Shown here: one piece after another, positions 1-8,801 of the stretch
Layout: the number at the start of each line of letters is the position of its first letter
Numbering within the stretch: the stretch's first letter is position 1
Virus record (IMG/VR): IMGVR_UViG_3300046713_000096
Span: 1-64,000 of that record
DNA length: 64,000 bases
Direction: 5' to 3' (one strand)
DNA from: a virus
Made by a program: the position numbers and the translations under genes
The notes under the pieces: model-generated
Told to the model about the DNA's origin: nothing
Databases searched by the model: none
What the model saw: only the letters and a program-made list of their open reading frames with translations

Positions 1-269
1 GAGAACATCGTCTTGCCGACACCGTTGTCGCCGACGAACAGAAGCGAATAGCCGCGTCGCAGGGCGCGACGAAGTCGCTTGCGGTAGCGCACCACGACAG
101 CACTGAACACCGCGGTGTTGTACGTGACGTCATCGCCGCGCACGTTCCAAAACGTGCGAGGTATGCACGCCTCGAAGCAAGCCACGCGATAGCCAACGCG
201 GGGATCGTCTTCGCCAAGCTGGTCGATCGTCGCCAGTTCAAACGCCGCACACTCTGCCTCACTTCGCAT
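1..269 (-). CDS. DnaC/IstB-like P-loop ATPase, helicase loader (partial, 3' end outside window)
   Basis: An open frame starts at an ATG at 269-267, overlapping the stop of the initiator gene by 11 bp, and runs off the window edge. About 89 residues are visible. A Walker A motif, FVGDNGVGKT, lies near residues 78-87 and is preceded by a basic helix (RYRKRLRRALRRGYS). A P-loop ATPase directly downstream of an origin-binding protein is the lambda O-P / DnaA-DnaC arrangement, so I infer a replicative-helicase loader. The catalytic Walker B and sensor motifs lie outside the window, so an IstB-like or other AAA+ role is not excluded. Confidence 0.6.
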   Translation of the reverse strand, partial: MRSEAECAAFELATIDQLGEDDPRVGYRVACFEACIPRTFWNVRGDDVTYNTAVFSAVVVRYRKRLRRALRRGYSLLFVGDNGVGKTMF

Positions 270-1755
270 ACAGGTTGCTCGCTGCCCACCGTGACATATC
301 TCGCAAGGCGCCCTTGCCGATGAAAATATCTCGACCCGCTGCCAATCCAAGCGCGTTCTTCTGCACGGTCAGCAGATACCGATCGTCGAGCTGACGCGTG
401 GAAAAACCCGCGCCGTCGAGCCCGGGGCGCAGTCGCGGATCGAGCCGGCCCGTGTCGCTGAAGCTGTTGCCGGCGCTCGGTCGCGGGCTATTCGCCTCTG
501 CGTCCGACGTGCCGATGCGCATGCCACCGGGCGCAGTCTCGTCGAGCACGAGCCCGCACGCGACAGTGTCGATGTTCGCGATGCCCGACAGGAACGCAAG
601 CGATGGAACCTGCATGCCAGCGGCCCGGCGAAAATGTTTGATGTTGGCGTGCCAAAACTGCATGAGCTGCCGCGGCGTGACACCGCGCTGCACGCACTGG
701 ATCGCAGCTGCCGCGGCATATTTTCGTTCCGGGGTGCTCACGTCGTACGTGACCGTTGCTCGCCCGTTCGCTCGCTCTGCCGCGCGACGGTAGCGCGAGT
801 AAAGCCGGCACATCTCGGTTTCGAGTCGCTTCACGAGCGCGACCCGTTCCGGGTCTTTGGACTTGCGCCCGAGCACTTTGCGCATGAGCCGGTGCTTGTC
901 GCTGCGAGGGTCGAACGTCACGAGGTCGAGATCATTCCAATCGAGCACGTCGATGCCCCGGGCGCGGTTGCGTGCGTTCCGAACATCGCGACGCTGGCGC
1001 GTACTACTGCGTAGTACTGATCTTCTCTTCTTCTCTTCTAATTTAATTGATCCAATTAGATCCCTGTAAGCAGCCGTTTTGTCGAAATACGCGTCTTCGG
1101 ATATGAACTTATGGCGAATAACACGCGACGTTGAAGCGCCCATTTTCCCCGGCTTCCTGTTGTTAGAAAACGCGCCGACGCCTATGGCCTGATAGGGGTC
1201 GTCCGAAATCGATTGGTAACTACATGGCGAAACGGGTAACTGATCGACCGAAGTGGGTAACTGCATGGCGTTTTTGGGTAACGACCTGACGCACCCTATA
1301 TCTCCATAGGCATAGGCGGGATCCAGCGACACAGATTTGCCCGCGACCTGTTCTCGAAAATGCATCTCTGAAATCGGCGAGAACAGGAACCGGGCGAATC
1401 TAGTGAAGCTGTGGCCACGCTCAAGAAGTGGCCGGCGCACGATCACGATCACCGTTCGACGCCACGGCCCGTGCGGAATGAACTGCACGAAGCCCTTGCG
1501 TTCGAGCTCGCGCAAGAGCTCGTCGCCCTGTCGCCGCGAGTAGCCGAGCATGAGCGACAGCTTCGCGCGCCCGACGCGCAGCTCGCGCCGCTCGGCCACG
1601 GCCATGCGGATCCAGACTGCGAACGCGCCCCGGGTCAGCTGTCCGTACGCTTCTGCGAGGGCGCACGGGCCCTCGTTTGGGAACAGGGCAGGTGAGGCCT
1701 TCGTGCGCTCGCGCTTGCTCTCAAGAGGCCGGCGCTTGCCTAGACGGCGTCGCAT
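259..1755 (-). CDS. Phage replication initiator (lambda O-like), origin embedded in gene
   Basis: 498 residues starting at an ATG with GAGG about 8 nt upstream. Residues about 35-120 look like a winged helix (GRAKLSLMLGYSRRQGDELL, then a basic wing with RRTVIVIVRRP), typical of phage/plasmid initiators. The middle of the gene (1213-1293) carries four iterons with exact 21-bp spacing and an AT-rich stretch (1018-1072), as in the lambda O gene, where the origin is inside the coding sequence. The C-terminal half is basic and may contact the helicase or loader. It follows a helicase gene and precedes a DnaC-like ATPase. The role is inferred from context and fold; I do not recognise a specific family. 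Confidence 0.6.
   Translation of the reverse strand: MRRRLGKRRPLESKRERTKASPALFPNEGPCALAEAYGQLTRGAFAVWIRMAVAERRELRVGRAKLSLMLGYSRRQGDELLRELERKGFVQFIPHGPWRRTVIVIVRRPLLERGHSFTRFARFLFSPISEMHFREQVAGKSVSLDPAYAYGDIGCVRSLPKNAMQLPTSVDQLPVSPCSYQSISDDPYQAIGVGAFSNNRKPGKMGASTSRVIRHKFISEDAYFDKTAAYRDLIGSIKLEEKKRRSVLRSSTRQRRDVRNARNRARGIDVLDWNDLDLVTFDPRSDKHRLMRKVLGRKSKDPERVALVKRLETEMCRLYSRYRRAAERANGRATVTYDVSTPERKYAAAAAIQCVQRGVTPRQLMQFWHANIKHFRRAAGMQVPSLAFLSGIANIDTVACGLVLDETAPGGMRIGTSDAEANSPRPSAGNSFSDTGRLDPRLRPGLDGAGFSTRQLDDRYLLTVQKNALGLAAGRDIFIGKGALRDMSRWAASNLYAK
1018..1072. other. AT-rich stretch, candidate DNA-unwinding element
   Basis: A pyrimidine/A-T run (tcttctcttc, then taatttaattgatccaatta) stands out against the otherwise GC-rich sequence and lies about 140 bp from the iteron array inside the initiator gene. 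In iteron origins the melting region is AT-rich and adjacent to the initiator sites. Function is inferred from position and composition only. Confidence 0.45.
1213..1293. repeat. Iteron array: four GGGTAACTG-type repeats, 21-bp period
   Basis: Copies begin at 1213 (degenerate first bases), 1234, 1255 and 1276, with core GGGTAACTG followed by a variable dinucleotide and a TGrcGA-like end. The 21-bp spacing is two helical turns and seven codons, so the initiator shows a matching seven-residue repeat (QLPTSVD, QLPVSPC). The same core recurs six times at 63371-63922. These are most simply initiator-binding iterons of the replication origin. Confidence 0.7.
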
Positions 1756-3215
1756 TCGAGCACCTCTGCGCTGAACTCGCCCTCGCTCTTGTAGACCTTC
1801 AGGCGCGCCCGTGAGTGCTTCTCGAACACGCGCGACATGCAGTCGTAGAAGTCGACCATCAGCGGCGCCTTCTTCGAGCCCTCGACCACCGTCAGATTAC
1901 GCTGACGCTGCCAAGTCTGCTTTTCATCCTTGCCGCCTTCGGCGTTCACGACGACCTCGACGTCAGGGATGTCGACGCCCTCACCGAGCACGTTGCCGAC
2001 GAGCACGTGCGGCCCGCGCTTGCTCGTGAAGTCGTCGACGTAATCCATGCGCTGATCGTGCGACGTCTTGCCCGTGAGCACCCGGAACGGTACATCGTTG
2101 CTGTCGAGCATTTCGCAGATCGCGCGGATGTGCGCGTGCTCGCGCGCGATGATGATCGTCTTGCGCGGTGCAAGGTCGCGCACGATGGCTGCGATCATCG
2201 CGTTGCGTCGCTCGTTCTCGGTGATGCAGCGCTTCTTGAGCGTCGCGCTGTAGCTCGCTTCGCGCACGTCGTCGGGCTCGTGTACGCGGTACATCTTGAC
2301 CGACTGTGCGAGCAGGTAACCGGCCTGAATCAGTCGCGACGCTGACACCTCGTAGCGAATCGGCCCGCACGTGCCGCGAAGCCAGATGATGCCGCTCTCT
2401 TGCTCTTTCGTGTTGTCGAAGAACACCGTCGCCGACACGCCGATCTTGAACCGCGCGTCGAGATCGACGAAGACGCGATACCAATCGCCGTCGCCGCGGA
2501 TGTGGTGCGCCTCGTCGAACACGCCCACGTCGAAGCTCTTCATCAGCGATGCGTAGTCAGGGTGCGCAGCGCGGCCCGTCTTCTTCGCCGTCTTGCGCAC
2601 AGGCGACATGCTCGACAGCGACTGAATCGTCGCGACTGTGAAGAACTTCACGTCGTAAACGCCGTCGCCAATCTGCCCGATCTCTGCATCGGGCATGCAC
2701 TCGCGCAGGCTCGCGATCGTCTGATGCAAGAGCCACTTGGACGGCACGACGAAGAGTGATCGACGCCCGATCACGTGCAGCACCTTCGCGACCGTCTTCG
2801 TCTTGCCCGAGCGGATCGGCATCTTCAGCACACCGCGCCCGGGCACTTGGCCACCGAGCAGCGCGCGCACGGCTTCGATCTGGTAGTCGCGCAAGACTAC
2901 GTCTGTGTTCCACGTGATGCGCCGCTCTTCCGAGTTGAAGGCCCGCGCGTGCACGACTTCGTAGTCGACCTTGCGTTTCTTCAGCGCGCGCGCGATGTCT
3001 TCGGCCATGCCAGCGGGCGCGTGATAGCCCCTCGCCTGCGTGAACTTGAAGAGATGCTCTTTGCCATCCCAGCGGCGCGACTTGTAGGCGGGCGAAAACC
3101 AGTAGCCCGCCACGCGATACGAGCAGATTTTGTCGAGCGCGCGCAGCGTCTTCAGGTCGGCCTTGTCGACGCGTACGAACCGGTTCGAGATTGTCAGAGT
3201 GACGGCCACGCGCAC
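1740..3215 (-). CDS. SF2 DEAH-box helicase (UvsW/type III-res-like)
   Basis: 491 residues, GTG start. Helicase motifs in order: Q-like LRDYQIEAV (108-116), motif I PIRSGKTKT (133-141), motif II DEAH (234-237), motif III SAT (261-263), motif V GEGVDIPDV and a motif VI variant QTWQRQRN near the C-terminus. Residues 1-100 form a separate N-terminal domain with basic and aromatic residues, as in UvsW and XPB-like phage helicases. It would remodel forks or branched DNA in phage replication or recombination. Its stop overlaps the start of the initiator gene by 16 bp, placing it in the replication module. Confidence 0.85.
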   Translation of the reverse strand: MRVAVTLTISNRFVRVDKADLKTLRALDKICSYRVAGYWFSPAYKSRRWDGKEHLFKFTQARGYHAPAGMAEDIARALKKRKVDYEVVHARAFNSEERRITWNTDVVLRDYQIEAVRALLGGQVPGRGVLKMPIRSGKTKTVAKVLHVIGRRSLFVVPSKWLLHQTIASLRECMPDAEIGQIGDGVYDVKFFTVATIQSLSSMSPVRKTAKKTGRAAHPDYASLMKSFDVGVFDEAHHIRGDGDWYRVFVDLDARFKIGVSATVFFDNTKEQESGIIWLRGTCGPIRYEVSASRLIQAGYLLAQSVKMYRVHEPDDVREASYSATLKKRCITENERRNAMIAAIVRDLAPRKTIIIAREHAHIRAICEMLDSNDVPFRVLTGKTSHDQRMDYVDDFTSKRGPHVLVGNVLGEGVDIPDVEVVVNAEGGKDEKQTWQRQRNLTVVEGSKKAPLMVDFYDCMSRVFEKHSRARLKVYKSEGEFSAEVLECDAV

Positions 3216-3269
3216 TAGGTACCTATGCCCTCGCGTGCCCGCGCGTGATCGCCCGCCCCCGTGTGCGCA

Positions 3270-3767
3270 CTAGTGCGCGATGGCAATACCTGCGAGCGCC
3301 CCTGCAGCGGCGCCTACGGCCAGCCACACGATCGGCGAGCGCCACCATCGCCCGAGCTCGGCCCGCGCCTCGGTGGCGTCTGCAGTGGCCGCACTGGCCT
3401 CTTTCTCGCTCGCGACCACAGCGGCCGTCAGCTTGCCGTTCGCGGCCCGCTCAGCGTCGAGCGCGCCCCGAAGCGCCGTAACCTCGCTGGCGCGCGCGAC
3501 TTCCATTTTCCTGTAGGTTTCCAGCTGCAGTGTAAGCTCAACACCCAGCTTGACCGACCTCAAGAGCTCTTGGCCTTCGGCCAGCCTGAACCACGTGCCG
3601 CCGACGCCCCTGAACTTCATCGCGACGCACGTGCTCGTCGGCAGTGCGTTCGCCTCGGTGTCGCACGCGCGCGCCCGTGGCGCGCCCACAGCGAGCGCAA
3701 CGGCCACGAGCGCGCAGGTCGCCAGCCTACAAGCCAGCGTCCGAAAACAACTTTGCGATCTCTTCAT
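3270..3767 (-). CDS. Spanin candidate: signal peptide/lipobox-like Cys, coiled coil, C-terminal TM
   Basis: About 165 residues from the ATG at 3767 (a longer frame to 3815 exists). Visible: a basic N-terminus and hydrophobic segment (CALVAVALAVGAP) ending in ARAC, which is lipobox-like though not canonical; a long periplasmic part with heptad-like helix (about 75-140); and a C-terminal TM segment (IVWLAVGAAAGALAGIAIA). Outer-membrane lipid anchor plus C-terminal TM is the unimolecular-spanin layout of phage T1 gp11. It follows the i-spanin-like and holin-like genes, overlapping the former by 41 bp. Alternatively it could be the o-spanin of a two-gene pair. Function inferred. Confidence 0.5.
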   Translation of the reverse strand: MKRSQSCFRTLACRLATCALVAVALAVGAPRARACDTEANALPTSTCVAMKFRGVGGTWFRLAEGQELLRSVKLGVELTLQLETYRKMEVARASEVTALRGALDAERAANGKLTAAVVASEKEASAATADATEARAELGRWWRSPIVWLAVGAAAGALAGIAIAH

Positions 3768-4101
3768 CGGACGCCCCATCAGGTAACGGCTTAGCAGAAG
3801 CGAGCTCGACCGCACGCCGCTTGCTTTCCGTGATCTGTAGCTGAAGCTGCTTTACTTCGTCGCCGTGCACGTTTGCCTGCGCGGTCAAAATCTCGGCTTG
3901 CGCCTCGTCGCGCGCGACCGACGCCTTGATCTTCTGAACTTCGAGCGCGCCCTTCAGCGTCGAAACCTGATTCGTCTTCGAGCGCACCATCAGCACGGCC
4001 CCGGCGAGGGCGCCGATCGCGCCCGCGAGCGCAGCGGGGTGCGACCACAGCCACGCCCCGAAGCGCTTCAGCGCGGCCCAAGCGCCAGCGAGCCAGGTCA
4101 C
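3727..4101 (-). CDS. i-spanin/Rz-like: N-terminal TM plus coiled coil
   Basis: 124 residues, GTG start sharing GTGA with the upstream stop. A short hydrophobic region (about 22-42, HPAALAGAIGALAGAVLMV) is followed by a charged helix rich in K, E, Q and A (about 43-105). Single N-terminal TM with a periplasmic coiled coil is the Rz/i-spanin layout. It lies between the holin-like gene and a second spanin candidate. No enzymatic motif is present. Sequence similarity to named Rz proteins is not apparent to me, so the call rests on topology and position. Confidence 0.45.
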   Translation of the reverse strand: MTWLAGAWAALKRFGAWLWSHPAALAGAIGALAGAVLMVRSKTNQVSTLKGALEVQKIKASVARDEAQAEILTAQANVHGDEVKQLQLQITESKRRAVELASAKPLPDGASDEEIAKLFSDAGL

Positions 4102-4520
4102 GAATCGCCCTTCGGCGTCGCGCCTGCACCTGCAGGGGGTGGAACCTGCAGGGGTGGGGGTGGCAGTGTCTCAGCAAGCACGATGCCGCGCGACGTCATG
4201 AAGTGCTTGAATGCCGCGAACGTCCAGGCCGCCATGGCACCCGCGACGAAGTGATACAACGCGCGCGCAAGCCAGGTGTCATCAATGCCCGGCGATACTG
4301 GCATGCCGATCGCGCCCGCGAGCGCGCCCACGACAGGCGCGTGCAGCCCAAGCGACGAGTGCATGAAGGCCCAAAAGCCGCCCTTCTTCACGGCCCTGTC
4401 GAGCGTCCACACCTGTTTTTTGAAGAACTGCCCCACGATGCCAAGCGCGAACGACATGAACACGAACGGCCAGTGTGGCAATACGTATTGCTGCAAGAGC
4501 CCGAAGAAACCTTCGTCCAT
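4098..4520 (-). CDS. Holin-like membrane protein
   Basis: 140 residues; ATG with GAGGAT 7-12 nt upstream. Three hydrophobic segments can be seen (about 16-33, 58-75, 88-108), then a proline-rich hydrophilic tail. Small multi-TM proteins next to spanins are normally holins or antiholins that release the endolysin. It is the first gene of the lysis cassette, directly downstream of the fibre gene. I could not find an obvious endolysin beside it. Confidence 0.45.
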   Translation of the reverse strand: MDEGFFGLLQQYVLPHWPFVFMSFALGIVGQFFKKQVWTLDRAVKKGGFWAFMHSSLGLHAPVVGALAGAIGMPVSPGIDDTWLARALYHFVAGAMAAWTFAAFKHFMTSRGIVLAETLPPPPLQVPPPAGAGATPKGDS

Positions 4521-4537
4521 TTCAGATCCTCACTTTC

Positions 4538-6685
4538 TTACACGCCGTGAATCGTGTTCGGTCGGAACGGCGAGCCGGTCAAAATGACCGCGTCGCCCGC
4601 TGCATTCTGGCCGAAGACATGCAAGGTCCCCTTGACGTTCACCCCGCCAGCCGGCACGCAGTCGACGATGTGAAAGATGTTTTGGTAGCCGCTGACGTTG
4701 TTCATCGGCGTCTGCGCCACATCTTCTGCAACGATCGCGCTGAAAAGCGTGCCGTTGCTGTAGAAATACGCGACCTGCCTGTCGAGCAACGCGAGCCGAA
4801 AGCCACTTGCGGGAATGACGCCCGTGAGCTTTGTCGATTGATGCGTCCAGGTGATCCCGTCGTCCGAATGCGACAAGCCAAGGTCGCCACCGAGCGTGTT
4901 GCGAAGGGCCACGAATCCGAAGCGCGCTGAATACTGCAGCATCCTCGACAGGTAGGTCGTCGACGCGACCGTGCCCGACGCCCGCGCCGTCCAGGTGATG
5001 CCGTCGGGGCTCGTCATGACCTTGCCCGAGGCCGTCATCACGACAAACAAGGTCCCGTTTGTCTCGATCGCGAGATAGTTCTCGGTGGTCATGCCGACAG
5101 CGCCCGTGCGCTGCGTCCAGGCCGTCAGGTTCGTCGACGTCCACACGTCGCCACTGTCGCCGACCGCGCAATAGGTGCCGCCCTTGTAGGCGACGTCGCG
5201 CAAGATGTTTCCGCCGTTGAGCCGACGCGTCATCGCGCCGCTGATATACGACTGAATCTCGCCCGCGTTGCCGACAAGCGCGAACCCAATCGCGCCATAC
5301 GCGACCGCATTGAAGCCGGCACTGAAGGCCGCGTCCGGCGTCACTGAAAGCCACTGCTGCCCGGGCGTGAATCTGGCGATCGTGTTCGTGTCGCCGACCG
5401 CGAGCATTTGCACGATGTAGTCGTTCGGATCGTCGCCGTTGAAGTGCGTCGCGATGTCTCTGAACGCGCCGCCGCCGACGTCGGTGTAAACGACTTCCAA
5501 GCTGCGAATGGCTTCGAACTCGCTGCGTCGTTCGTTGAAGACAGCCGTTTCATTGAGACTCGTCTGCAGGGCCGCGAGCTGCAGCACGAGCGAGCTCGAC
5601 CCCATCGCGTAGGGGCTGCCCCCGGCGAGGTCCACGCCGTAGATCTTGCCTGTGCCGCCTGCACCGGTAGTCGACGTCAGATCCGTAACCAGCTTCGCAA
5701 GCTGCAGCCGCAACTGTGTTGCGGGGTTCGTTGTGCCGTCCGCCCATGCGGGCAAGTCGTCGGACGTCAGATCCGTGATGATCTTTTCGAGCGAAGCTTG
5801 CACCGTGCCGCCCGGATTGGTCGTGCCGTCGGCCCAATCGGGCAACGGACTGACCGTCACGAAATCAGCCGATTGCGACTGAATGATCTGCTGCCCCGTG
5901 ATGTCGAACGTTACCGGTGTGCCAGCGTTGCCGAGCACGGTGCCGAGGAAGAAGACGCTTTCGGGCAGCTGCGACGGTCGATTCGACGCCCCGTTTGCGA
6001 GCACGGTCAGGCCAATCAGTTGCACGAGGTATGCGCTCGCAGTGGCTGATGCCGACGTCTGCCCGAGCAGGCCCGTCGTGGTGATCTTGTTGTGGCCGCC
6101 GCTGTAGAACACGGTACACGTCTCGATCGCAACGGCTTCAGACGTCGCCGCGTCGCCTGGCACAGACAGAAAGACGCGCACCTGTCGCCCCGCATGGTTG
6201 CCCGGGGTGATGCCTTGCTCGAACAGACTGTCGACCACAAAAGTCAGCGTCGAAGCGCCGACCGCCACGCTGTCAGGGGTGGCCGCGACGCCGATCCCTT
6301 CTCGCATGTGGTCGTATTCGAACTTGCCGGTGCGTGGGTTCGTGCGGATCCCGACGGGATATTCGATATACGCGGCGCCGACCTCGTACGTCTGACCGTT
6401 CACGTTGGGGAAGTACGCCACTCGGTCGATCTCTTCGAGGTCGAGAAGGCGGCCGCTGCCGTCGTGCGCCATGCCATCGAGCTCGGTAGGTTTCAGATCG
6501 GCCCTTACCCTTCCGGCACCGGGGCTTGACAGCGGCAGCCGCTCTAAGAACGCGCCCTGAATGAACAGGCGCTTGACGGCTTGGCTCGTGCGGTCGCTAA
6601 GATACTTCAGCGTCCACAGGTCGAAGTCGCGCACGCCCAAAAGCTTCTTGTCGGTCACGAGGGCGAAGTCTGATCCGGTCGGCAT
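4538..6685 (-). CDS. Tail fibre protein with sialidase-type (Asp-box) C-terminal repeats
   Basis: 715 residues, ATG with an AAGGGGA ribosome site. The N-terminal third is a structural domain with no motif I know. The C-terminal half has propeller-like repeats including Asp-box motifs SPDGITWT and SDDGITWT, as in sialidase/BNR beta-propellers. Near residues 285-330 a short segment repeats (LPDWADGTTNPGGT and LPAWADGTTNPATQ). The position after the gpI-like gene fits a receptor-binding fibre. The Asp boxes are fold markers; glycosidase activity is not implied. Confidence 0.65.
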   Translation of the reverse strand: MPTGSDFALVTDKKLLGVRDFDLWTLKYLSDRTSQAVKRLFIQGAFLERLPLSSPGAGRVRADLKPTELDGMAHDGSGRLLDLEEIDRVAYFPNVNGQTYEVGAAYIEYPVGIRTNPRTGKFEYDHMREGIGVAATPDSVAVGASTLTFVVDSLFEQGITPGNHAGRQVRVFLSVPGDAATSEAVAIETCTVFYSGGHNKITTTGLLGQTSASATASAYLVQLIGLTVLANGASNRPSQLPESVFFLGTVLGNAGTPVTFDITGQQIIQSQSADFVTVSPLPDWADGTTNPGGTVQASLEKIITDLTSDDLPAWADGTTNPATQLRLQLAKLVTDLTSTTGAGGTGKIYGVDLAGGSPYAMGSSSLVLQLAALQTSLNETAVFNERRSEFEAIRSLEVVYTDVGGGAFRDIATHFNGDDPNDYIVQMLAVGDTNTIARFTPGQQWLSVTPDAAFSAGFNAVAYGAIGFALVGNAGEIQSYISGAMTRRLNGGNILRDVAYKGGTYCAVGDSGDVWTSTNLTAWTQRTGAVGMTTENYLAIETNGTLFVVMTASGKVMTSPDGITWTARASGTVASTTYLSRMLQYSARFGFVALRNTLGGDLGLSHSDDGITWTHQSTKLTGVIPASGFRLALLDRQVAYFYSNGTLFSAIVAEDVAQTPMNNVSGYQNIFHIVDCVPAGGVNVKGTLHVFGQNAAGDAVILTGSPFRPNTIHGV

Positions 6686-6720
6686 GGCAAAATCCCCTTA
6701 TCGGCTAGCAGGGCTTAGGC

Positions 6721-7983
6721 CTAGCTAGCGCCTTGAATGTCGATGAAGTCTTCTTCGAGCGGCAGAAAGAACATTTCCACCTCGCGAACCTCGATCGCGT
6801 TCGATACGAAGCCGCCCAAAAAACCGAATGTGCCCTGCGCAAAAGTACTGTCGAGCACGCTCAGCATGAAATTGCCGTTCAGCCAGGCAGTGATCCTCGT
6901 CTGGCCGTTCTCTTCCACTGCCTGCACACGCAACGTATGCGCCTGCGCATCGTCGGTGAACCACACGTCAGGACCGATCGCGACCTCGGGATAGTCCGGC
7001 GCATAGGTCATCGCCACACCGAGCAGCGTCGGCACGCCAGCGACCAACACGTAGATCGCAACCTGCCCGGATTGATACGACACGAAGTAGCTATCGGTGT
7101 CGCTTTGTCGGTACACCTGAAACACCATGCCAGCCGCCTTGAACGTGACGCTGACGCAGTAGTTTTGCCACGCACTCGACGCGCTCGGATTCGCATGGAC
7201 CGTGTCGCTCGCCCCGTTCAGAAACATCGACCCGTCGTGCACGGCTGGCGAGGGCCCGCTTTCGGTCCATTGGCTCGCGTCGTCGTCGACCGTGAACAGG
7301 TCGAGAAACCCGAGGTAGCTGATCGTGATGCGCTCGCCACCGGGCCGCGTCAGCTTCACGAGGTTACGCACGAGCCGGCGATTGAGCGTGCCGTCGTCGA
7401 CGATGCGCACGTTCATTTGATTCTCGGGATGCTCGGACGTGCCCGGTAGTTCGAGCATCCATGAATCGAACCCCTCGTGCGTCTCGCCGACGCTCGTCTC
7501 GTCCGCGATATAGCGCAAGTCGAACCAGTCCAGCACCCGCGTGCGTGCCGCCGTGGTCAACTGAAGGATCTCGCCCAAAGCATCTTCCGTGCCCCGAACT
7601 TTCCAGAAGGGCACGCTCGTCGCGATGAGCCGGCGCAGTGTCGCCGCGTCGAGATCGTCTGTGATGAAGTCGAGCTCGCTTGTCCACCCCACGATCCATT
7701 TCAAAAACGGCAAGAAGCGGTCGGCGCATTTCGTGATCGACCACATGTCAGGCAGCGATCGAATCGAAGCGTCGATCCCTGCCCACACGCTTTGCGGCCC
7801 ATTGAGAAAGCGCTCGACGAAGCGATCGCCGTCGACTTGATCTGCCTCGCGAATGCCTTCGATCAGAAACGGATAGATGCGCAGCGAGAGTTGTCGCCGC
7901 GGTTCCGACGGCAGCACGAATCCGATCATCGGGCTCGAAGCCGAATGAAACGGATTGCCGGCGAGGTCTTGAATGGTGCTCAT
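6721..7983 (-). CDS. Baseplate/tail protein I-like with LamG-like C-terminal domain
   Basis: 420 residues. The N-terminal half matches the P2 gpI 'phage tail protein' pattern: LPFLKWIVGW, then LRRLIATSVPFWKVRGTEDA (about 88-130). The C-terminal 200 residues look like a laminin-G/concanavalin beta-sandwich (GMVFQVYRQSDTDSYFVSY, HTLRVQAVEENGQTRITAWL). Start overlaps the stop of the upstream gene as ATGA. gpI links the baseplate to the fibres, consistent with the position between gpJ and the fibre genes. The fused lectin-like domain probably contacts the host surface. Confidence 0.7.
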   Translation of the reverse strand: MSTIQDLAGNPFHSASSPMIGFVLPSEPRRQLSLRIYPFLIEGIREADQVDGDRFVERFLNGPQSVWAGIDASIRSLPDMWSITKCADRFLPFLKWIVGWTSELDFITDDLDAATLRRLIATSVPFWKVRGTEDALGEILQLTTAARTRVLDWFDLRYIADETSVGETHEGFDSWMLELPGTSEHPENQMNVRIVDDGTLNRRLVRNLVKLTRPGGERITISYLGFLDLFTVDDDASQWTESGPSPAVHDGSMFLNGASDTVHANPSASSAWQNYCVSVTFKAAGMVFQVYRQSDTDSYFVSYQSGQVAIYVLVAGVPTLLGVAMTYAPDYPEVAIGPDVWFTDDAQAHTLRVQAVEENGQTRITAWLNGNFMLSVLDSTFAQGTFGFLGGFVSNAIEVREVEMFFLPLEEDFIDIQGAS

Positions 7984-8786
7984 GCAGCCACCCCGAATTG
8001 CTTGCGAGCATACATGTCATGCTCGCCCAAGAGCTCATCCGGCACGCACTTGTCGTCGATCCACATTTCGTAGAAGCGACCGGTGAAGTACGCGCCCCCG
8101 GTTGCGCTGCTAAAAAGCGTCAGGGGGAAGCCCGGATCCCCGGTGTTGTATGCTGTCACCGCGTCGCCCTGACGCACCATATATCGGCTTGTCGTGTCGC
8201 CATTGACCCGAAGCGCCATCATGCGTTCGTAGGGCTTCGAGAAGGTGTTTTGCGGATTCAAAAGACCGCGATGAACGCCGACGACGCTCATGATGTTCGT
8301 GTTGGGGCGCCGATCTTCTACACAGAGCACGTTGCCCGCCGCGCTGTTGTTGATCAACACCCAGGGACCCCACACCGTCGCGCTCGTCCAGCCAAAAAGA
8401 AACCACGCCTGCGTCACGGCACCGCCGCCCGTTCCGCAAATCGCAAGATACTGTGATCCGCTAGGCGCACTTGGATAGTGATAGATGGCTGCCCACGTCC
8501 ACTTGGATCCGTCGGTCAGGAACTTCCAATTCGTCGCCGCGCCAGCCTGATACAAGTGCGACGTCCCGTTCGGCTGCGCATAGACATTGCCGTTGCCGTC
8601 GGTCGCCAGCGGACATCGCAAGCTGGCGTTCGCTTGCGCAAAGGGCATCCCGCCGACGCGCCCGCTGTCATTGAACTGCGAGACGTTCGAAGAGCCATCG
8701 AGAACGACGTCGCTCGCACGCCAGCGATGACGAGGGTTGATGTTCTTCGCTACGTCGAAACACGCACGTCTTGGCAGATAGCTCAT
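7980..8786 (-). CDS. Receptor-binding/fibre protein, paralogue A (LamG-like)
   Basis: 268 residues; AGGGG about 8 nt before the ATG. It is closely similar along its whole length to the next gene upstream (INPRHRWRASDVVLDGSSNV and ELLGEHDMYARK are shared nearly unchanged). The predicted beta-rich sequence with WTWAAIYHYPSAP suggests a concanavalin-like sandwich. Located in the fibre region after gpJ. A tandem duplication of a surface-exposed tail protein suggests host-range diversification; the biochemical role is inferred. Confidence 0.6.
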   Translation of the reverse strand: MSYLPRRACFDVAKNINPRHRWRASDVVLDGSSNVSQFNDSGRVGGMPFAQANASLRCPLATDGNGNVYAQPNGTSHLYQAGAATNWKFLTDGSKWTWAAIYHYPSAPSGSQYLAICGTGGGAVTQAWFLFGWTSATVWGPWVLINNSAAGNVLCVEDRRPNTNIMSVVGVHRGLLNPQNTFSKPYERMMALRVNGDTTSRYMVRQGDAVTAYNTGDPGFPLTLFSSATGGAYFTGRFYEMWIDDKCVPDELLGEHDMYARKQFGVAA

Positions 8787-8801
8787 AAAGGGACCCCTTT
8801 C

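Noticed and set aside
1213-1293. CRISPR array
   Set aside because: Repeat units are short (9-bp core, 21-bp period) without spacers of uniform unrelated sequence, and they lie inside a coding frame.
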